Source of the DNA: Nematostella vectensis
Lineage: Eukaryota; Cnidaria; Anthozoa; Actiniaria; Edwardsiidae
NCBI RefSeq assembly: GCF_932526225.1
Contig: NC_064044.1
Coordinates: 14,695,453-14,759,452 of the forward strand
Direction of reading: 5' to 3'
DNA length: 64,000 bases
Part shown: in pieces, positions 59,105-64,000 of the stretch
Position numbering within the stretch: position 1 is the first letter of the stretch
How the letters are laid out: each line of letters opens with the position of its first letter
The notes under the pieces: model-generated
What the model was told of the DNA's origin: nothing
What the model saw: only the letters and a program-made list of their open reading frames with translations
Databases searched by the model: none
Position numbers and translations under genes: made by a program

Positions 59105-59621
59105 AGAACGAGAAGTCGAATCTCTAAAATTCGAGAAATCGAGATGCCTTAAAATTTGGAGAGAAAATCAATATATCCAAGGAACCACCTCTCTTGTAGT
59201 TCAAATTCAAGAAGATCGTCTTCTGGGCTTGCTCAGCTTTCTTCACAAATTCTGTGTACTGGAGCACCAGGAGATCACAATCTCCTATCATCAGCACCAC
59301 CACCACCATCATCAGCAAGAGTTAGAACATGGCGAAGCACACTTCCTTTCTTTGTACAATCTGCGTATAATCTATGCCGATCCTATTTCTGGGCATGGAT
59401 TTTACATACTTTATCTTGTACATAATTATACAAAGAAATAGCTCGCAAACCATATACTTGGCTACAATTTGCTATTAATCTTTTGTTTCTTTAATCAAAT
59501 ATTTTTCAAGGACTTTCAAGGACTGATAATAAGAATTCAAGCACTTTCCAGACCTTGAATTTCAAATATTAAAATTCAAGCACGTTCAAGGTTTTCAAGG
59601 ACTTGTACAAACCCTGATACA

Positions 59622-60080
59622 AATCTAAAGAATCAAGTAAGCAGAAAGACAGAATTAATTAAGCAATGAACAAGATATTGTGTAACCTATAAAATTCTTG
59701 CCTAACTATAATCTCAGGATAAACCAAGTTCATTTTGGAACTAACACGTGTTACTACAAGTATGATTGGTGATAGTTACATTTTACTTTAGACTTCATTT
59801 TAAAACCACCATTTCTTCTCTTATTTCTGGCTCTTAGATTCAACACGAAGCCAAAAATATAATTTTCTCATAATTAATTAGCACTTAACCTTAAAATCAA
59901 TTGCATTTTGTGGATATGATAATGTTTTTAACAACGCAATTACAAGATTAAGTAGTGATTTTAATTTTAAAACTTAATTAAAGATATAATTAATAACGTA
60001 ATATTAATTGAATTAAAAGATGATTATAGTCTTTACCAAGAGAAAATTTGCAAACAAATACACCGCATTTTCTTTACCAG
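59622..60080. other. AT-rich intron sequence
   Basis: Very AT-rich (runs such as taattaataacgtaatatta). It leads to the acceptor tttctttaccag at 60069-60080 of the transposase-like gene. No other feature seen. Confidence 0.5.
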
Positions 60081-60149
60081 AGTCTCATCAATCGATCCGT
60101 TCATCACATACCCCGCAAAATGCTACCCCGCTACAGGCCCGAGCAGATT

Positions 60150-62395
60150 CCAAACCGGCACACTCCCAGGTGGATCCCACCCCGGAACACGCCGAACTAA
60201 ATCCTGTCCCGGCACACGCCCAAGTGGATCCCATCCCGAAACACGCCCAAGTGAATCCCATCCCGGCACACGCCCAAGTGAATCCCATCCCGGCACACGC
60301 CCAAGTGAATCCCATCCCGAAACATGCCCAAGTGAATCCCATCCCGGAACACGCCCAAGTGGATCCCATCCCGGCACACGCCCAAGTGGATCCCATCCCG
60401 GAACACGCCCAAGTGAATTCCATCCCGAAACACGCCCAAGTGAATCCCATCCTGGCACACACCCAAGTGGATCCCATCCCGGCACACGCCCAAGTGGATC
60501 CCATCCCGGCACACGCCCAAGTGGATCCCATCCTGGCACACGCCCAAGTGGATCCCATCCCGAAACACGCCCAGGTGGATCCCATCCCGGAACACGCCCA
60601 AGTGGATCCCATCCCGCAACACGCCCAAGTGGATCCCACCCCGGAACACGCCCAAGTGAATCCTACCCCGGCACACGCCCAAGTGAATTCCATCCCGGCA
60701 CACGCCCAAGTGGATCCCATCCCGGAACACGCCCAAGTGGATCCCATCCCGAAACACGCCCAAGTGGATCCCATCCCGGAACACGCCCAAGTGAGTCCCA
60801 ACCCGGAACACGCCCAAGTGAATCCTACCCCGGCACACGACTAAGTGAATCCCATCCCGGCACACGCCCAAGTGGATCCCATCCCGGCACACGCCCAAGT
60901 GAATCCCATCCTGGCACACGCCCAAGTGGATCCCATCCCGGCACACGCCCAAGTGAGTCCCATCCCGGCACACGCCCAAGTGGATCCCATCCCGGCACAC
61001 GCCCAAGTGGATCCCATCCCGGAACACACCCAAGTGGATCCCACCCCGGAACACGCCCAAGTGGATCCCATCCCGGCACACGCCCAAGTGGATCCTATCC
61101 CGGAACACGCCCAAGTGGATTCCATCCCGGAACACGCCCAAGTGGATCCCATCCCGGAACACGCCCAAGTGAATTCCATCCCGAAACACGCCCAAGTGAA
61201 TCCCATCCTGGCACACGCCCAAGTGGATCCCATCCCGGCACACGCCCAAGTGGATCCCACCCCGGCACACGCCCAAGTGGATCCCACCCCGGCACACGCC
61301 CAAGTGGATCCCATCCCGGCACACGCCCAAGTGGATCCCATCCCGGAACATACCCAAGTGGATCCCATCCCGGAACACGTCCAAGTGGATCCCATCCCGG
61401 AACACACCCAAGTGGATCCCATCCCGGAACACACCCAAGTGGATCCCATCCCGAAACACGCCCAGGTGGATCCCATCCCGGAACACGCCCAAGTGGATCC
61501 CATCCCGCAACACGCCCAAGTGGATCCCATCCCGAAACACGCCCAAGTGGATCCCACTCCTGAACACGACCAAGTGAATCCAACCCCGGCACACGCCCAA
61601 GTGGATCCCATGCCGGCACACGCCCAAGTGGATCCCATCCCGGCACACGCCCAAGTGGATCCCATCCAAGAACACACCCAAGTGGATCCCACCCCGGAAC
61701 ACGCCCAAGTGAATCCCATCCCGGCACACGCCCAAGTGGATCCCATCCCGGAACACGCCCAAGTGGATCCCATCCCGGCACACGCCCAAGTGGATCCCAT
61801 CCCGGCACACGCCCAAGTGGATCCCATCCCGGAACACGCCCAAGTGGATCCCATCCCGGCACACGCCCAAGTGGATCCCAACCCGGCACACGCCCAAGTT
61901 CATCCCATCCCGGAACACGTTCAAGTGGATCCCATCCCGGCACACGCCCAAGTGGATCCCATCCCGGAACACACCCAAGTGGATCCCATCCCGGAACACG
62001 CCCAAGTGAATTCCATCCCGGCACACGCCCAAGTGGATCCCATCCCGGAACACGCCCAAGTGAGTCCCATCCCGGAACACGCCCAAGTGAGTCCCACCCC
62101 GGAACACGCCCAAGTGAATCCTACCCCGGCACACGCCTAAGTGAATCCCATTCCGGCACACGCCCAAGTGGATCCTAACCCGGCACACGCCCAAGTGAAT
62201 CCCATCCCGGCACACGCCCAAGTGGATCCCATCCCGGCACACGCCCAAGTGAGTCCCATGCCGGCACACACCCAAGTGCATCCCATCCCGGCACACGCCC
62301 AAGTGGATCCCATCCCGGCACACGCCCAAGTGAATCCCATCCCGGAACACGCCCAAGTGGATCCTATCCCAGCACACGCCCAAGCAAATCCAGCT
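60150..62395. repeat. 27-bp minisatellite in the transposase-like gene, about 83 copies
   Basis: The unit cacgcccaagtggatcccat, cccggca is 27 bp, so it encodes a 9-residue repeat (AHAQVDPIP) in the frame entering from 60081. That frame is interrupted only at 60842-60844 and 62138-62140 where CAA has become TAA. Variants are gtggat, gtgaat and gtgagt at one site and ggca, ggaa or gaaa at another. The first copy reads cactcccag-gtggat, and copies near 60791, 60951, 62061 and 62249 read ccaa-gtgagt, a good 5' splice site. Reverse-strand ORFs are by-products. Confidence 0.95.
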
Positions 62396-64000
62396 ACAGC
62401 AAATAAGGAACCCGACATTTTCTCCGTGGAGATGTTTCAGACGAAGAAAAACTGTATCTAATAAAAAACAGGGTCCCTTATCAGGCTTTCAAACCGCCTC
62501 CAATAAAGGGTAAAGATAGCAGAAGGGGAAATCCTATTAAGAGGTACTTTACTCTGGGAATTCTCAAGAAATACCATTGGATCTACTACTCCAAGCAACA
62601 TAACGGAGGAGCGTGCCTGTCCTGCATCCTTTTCCCCCATGATGGAAAGTTTGACTCAACTTGAACAGAGGTTGGGGTTGCAAGGCCACACAAGGAGCCT
62701 AGGAAGATTCATGCTGATGCCAAACAGCACGCGAAGCTCCAAAGCCATCGCCTAGCCGAAGCCATTATGGATGGGTTTGTCGAAACCCAACTGAACCCCG
62801 AGAAGAGAATCGATTGGCGAGTCAAAGGGAACAGTTAGCGAAGAACAGGGCAAAGATCAAATCCATCCTTAGACCGCTGTTGTTCTGTGCCAAATATGGG
62901 TTGCCGCTAAGAGGACATCGAGACCATGGAGACCTCAAGGCTGGAGAAAATGCCACAAGTAGAGTATTCCGGGGCCTCCTTCGGCTGCTGTCTGGGAGCG
63001 GAGACGTCACCCTGCAGGAACACATACAAACCGCAAGTAGAAACGCCAACTACTTCTCCCCCCGAAGTCAAAACGAGCTGCTTGACTGTTTACGAGAAGA
63101 AGTAGAGGAAATTATCATCTCAGAAATAAAAGCACAAGAGTTTGGTGCCAAGTACTGCATTATGGCAGACGAGGTCACGGATATCTCAAACTGGGCACAT
63201 TTAGGTATAAAAGTCCACGTTTGTTTATATAAGAAAATACTTCTAGTTTTTCATAGATACTTTGAATTTTCTAAAGGCATAGCCGTTCGGTATCGCAAAG
63301 ATGACAAGCCAGTGGAGCGACTTCTTGGGTTTGAGTCTTGTTCATCTATAACAGGGGAAGCAATCAGCAATACAATCATTACCTTTTTGAAGAACAAGGG
63401 CCTGGACGTACTTCAGATGCGCGGCCAGAACTATGATGGCGCAGGTACAGCCAGTGTTCTGCATATTCTGTATAATTGTAGGACCTTTAATAATTAATTT
63501 CGTCGCCGTTTTTACCAGTGTATTTCTTCACATTTTAGGTAACATGTCAGGATCTCAGAGAGGCTGTGCTGCGCGGATATTGAAAAAAACCCAAGGCAGT
63601 GTACATACACTGCGCGAGTCATGACCTGAATCTAGCGCTGGTCCACTCTTTAAAGATACCAATGGTGTTCAGTATGATGGAGAACCTGGCTGCTCTTGAC
63701 CGCTTTTTCAACAACTCTCCAAAGCGGTGAGTGGGATACGGCATAGTTGGTTAATCGATCATGCACTAAAAATGTAACTTTTATCAGGTGTTCAGCTTTG
63801 GTTAACTACCGTCATTGTGATACCCATTGTTTTTTCTGCAGAACAAGGGCACTAGAATATGAAATTGAAAAGTTCACCTCAAATTTGGAGGAGAGTATGA
63901 AAAAGAAAAGGGTGAAGGCCCTCTGTCAGACAAGATGGGTGAAGAAGCACCAGATTTTCCAGGACGTTCATGACATGTACGAGTCCATCGTCAACTGTCT

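Larger units (their letters stand above)
56404..59616. mobile_element. DNA element with CAGGG termini, containing nested insertions
   Basis: The left end CAGGGTTCGTACAA (56404-56417) and right end TTGTACAAACCCTG (59603-59616) are inverted repeats with one mismatch. Both are followed inward by caaggactt-rich subterminal repeats. ATACA flanks both sides (56399-56403 and 59617-59621), a possible 5-bp target duplication. The termini resemble hAT-type ends, though hAT usually makes 8-bp duplications, so the class is uncertain. Inside are a LINE fragment and a smaller MITE. The whole sits in intron 1 of the transposase-like gene. Confidence 0.7.
56138..64000 (+). pseudogene. TTF-zinc-finger / DUF4371 hAT-like transposase gene, broken, 3' truncated by window
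   Basis: Resembles ZMYM1-like / hAT-derived transposases. Candidate exon 1 is 56138-56210 (MAPKKKSNLDPPKITAFLH, donor gtaagt). A possible exon starts at 60081 (SHQSIRSSHTPQNATPLQ) and runs into the 27-bp repeat. The next, from 62441 (acceptor gatgtttcag), carries the TTF-type finger: RYFTLGILKKYHWIYYSKQ, GGACLSCILFPHDGKF. From 62816 to 63444 comes the DUF4371/catalytic region: KYGLPLRGHRDHG, YFSPRSQNELLDCL, YCIMADEVTDISN, RGQNYDGAG. Exon 63539-63726 has CASHDLNLALVHSLK; the exon from 63842 has ALCQTRWVKKHQIFQDVHD and leaves the window. Breaks: in-frame TGA at 62662-62664, a frame change near 62811-62818, another in the A-run at 63582-63592. Exon 1 joins the 62441 exon in phase; the 60081 exon then does not. 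Confidence 0.8.

Noticed and set aside
60088-62418. Reverse-strand ORFs (up to 728 codons) with LGVCRDGIH-like repeats
   Set aside because: They are mirror frames of the 27-bp array. Only the + frame entering from the 60081 acceptor has any link to a gene.

Overview
The window is animal nuclear DNA: split genes with GT-AG introns, non-LTR retrotransposons, MITE-like elements, a tRNA-derived SINE remnant and a very high load of minisatellites. The gene content (a tachylectin-4/FTP plus PAN lectin, a TASK-type K+ channel, a pentraxin, intron-rich housekeeping genes) and repeat style suggest an anthozoan cnidarian, possibly a sea anemone such as Nematostella. That assignment is an inference from family resemblance, not a search result.

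Layout. 1-15.3 kb: the C-terminal half of the U5/tri-snRNP splicing factor PRPF6 (+), 15 exons, with several introns largely filled by minisatellites. 15.3-22.6 kb: gene-poor DNA with a duplicated block, a perfect hairpin and a MITE-like patch. 22.6-24.4 kb: a two-exon TASK-type potassium channel (-) and its promoter. 25.5-29.7 kb: a 28-bp minisatellite of about 150 copies. 29.9-32.5 kb: the last two recognised exons of a pentraxin-domain gene (+), whose intron holds a 19-bp minisatellite. 34.2-37.7 kb: a two-exon MPLKIP/TTDN1-like gene (-). It is divergent from a small coiled-coil gene (+, 38.0-40.9 kb) that appears to have two alternative first exons. 43.6-49.6 kb: a lectin-like FTP + PAN gene (-) whose intron carries an antisense, broken LINE and a 17-bp minisatellite. 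50.5-51.5 kb: a foldback element. 52.1-52.4 kb: the terminal exon of an unidentified (-) gene. 56.1-64.0 kb: a TTF-zinc-finger / DUF4371 hAT-like transposase gene (+), broken by frameshifts and a stop. Its first intron contains nested mobile elements, and a 27-bp minisatellite runs through its second open segment. It continues past the window edge.

The most unusual feature is in PRPF6. Several minisatellites have repeat units that are copies of an exon-intron junction. The array at 1-2820 repeats a 3' splice acceptor plus the first 20 or so bases of the exon at 2801. Arrays after the exons ending at 4164, 9724 and 12234 repeat the exon end plus its 5' splice site. A similar relation is possible at the exon ending 7536 and in the transposase gene. 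The gene encoding a core splicing factor is therefore packed with tandem decoy splice sites.
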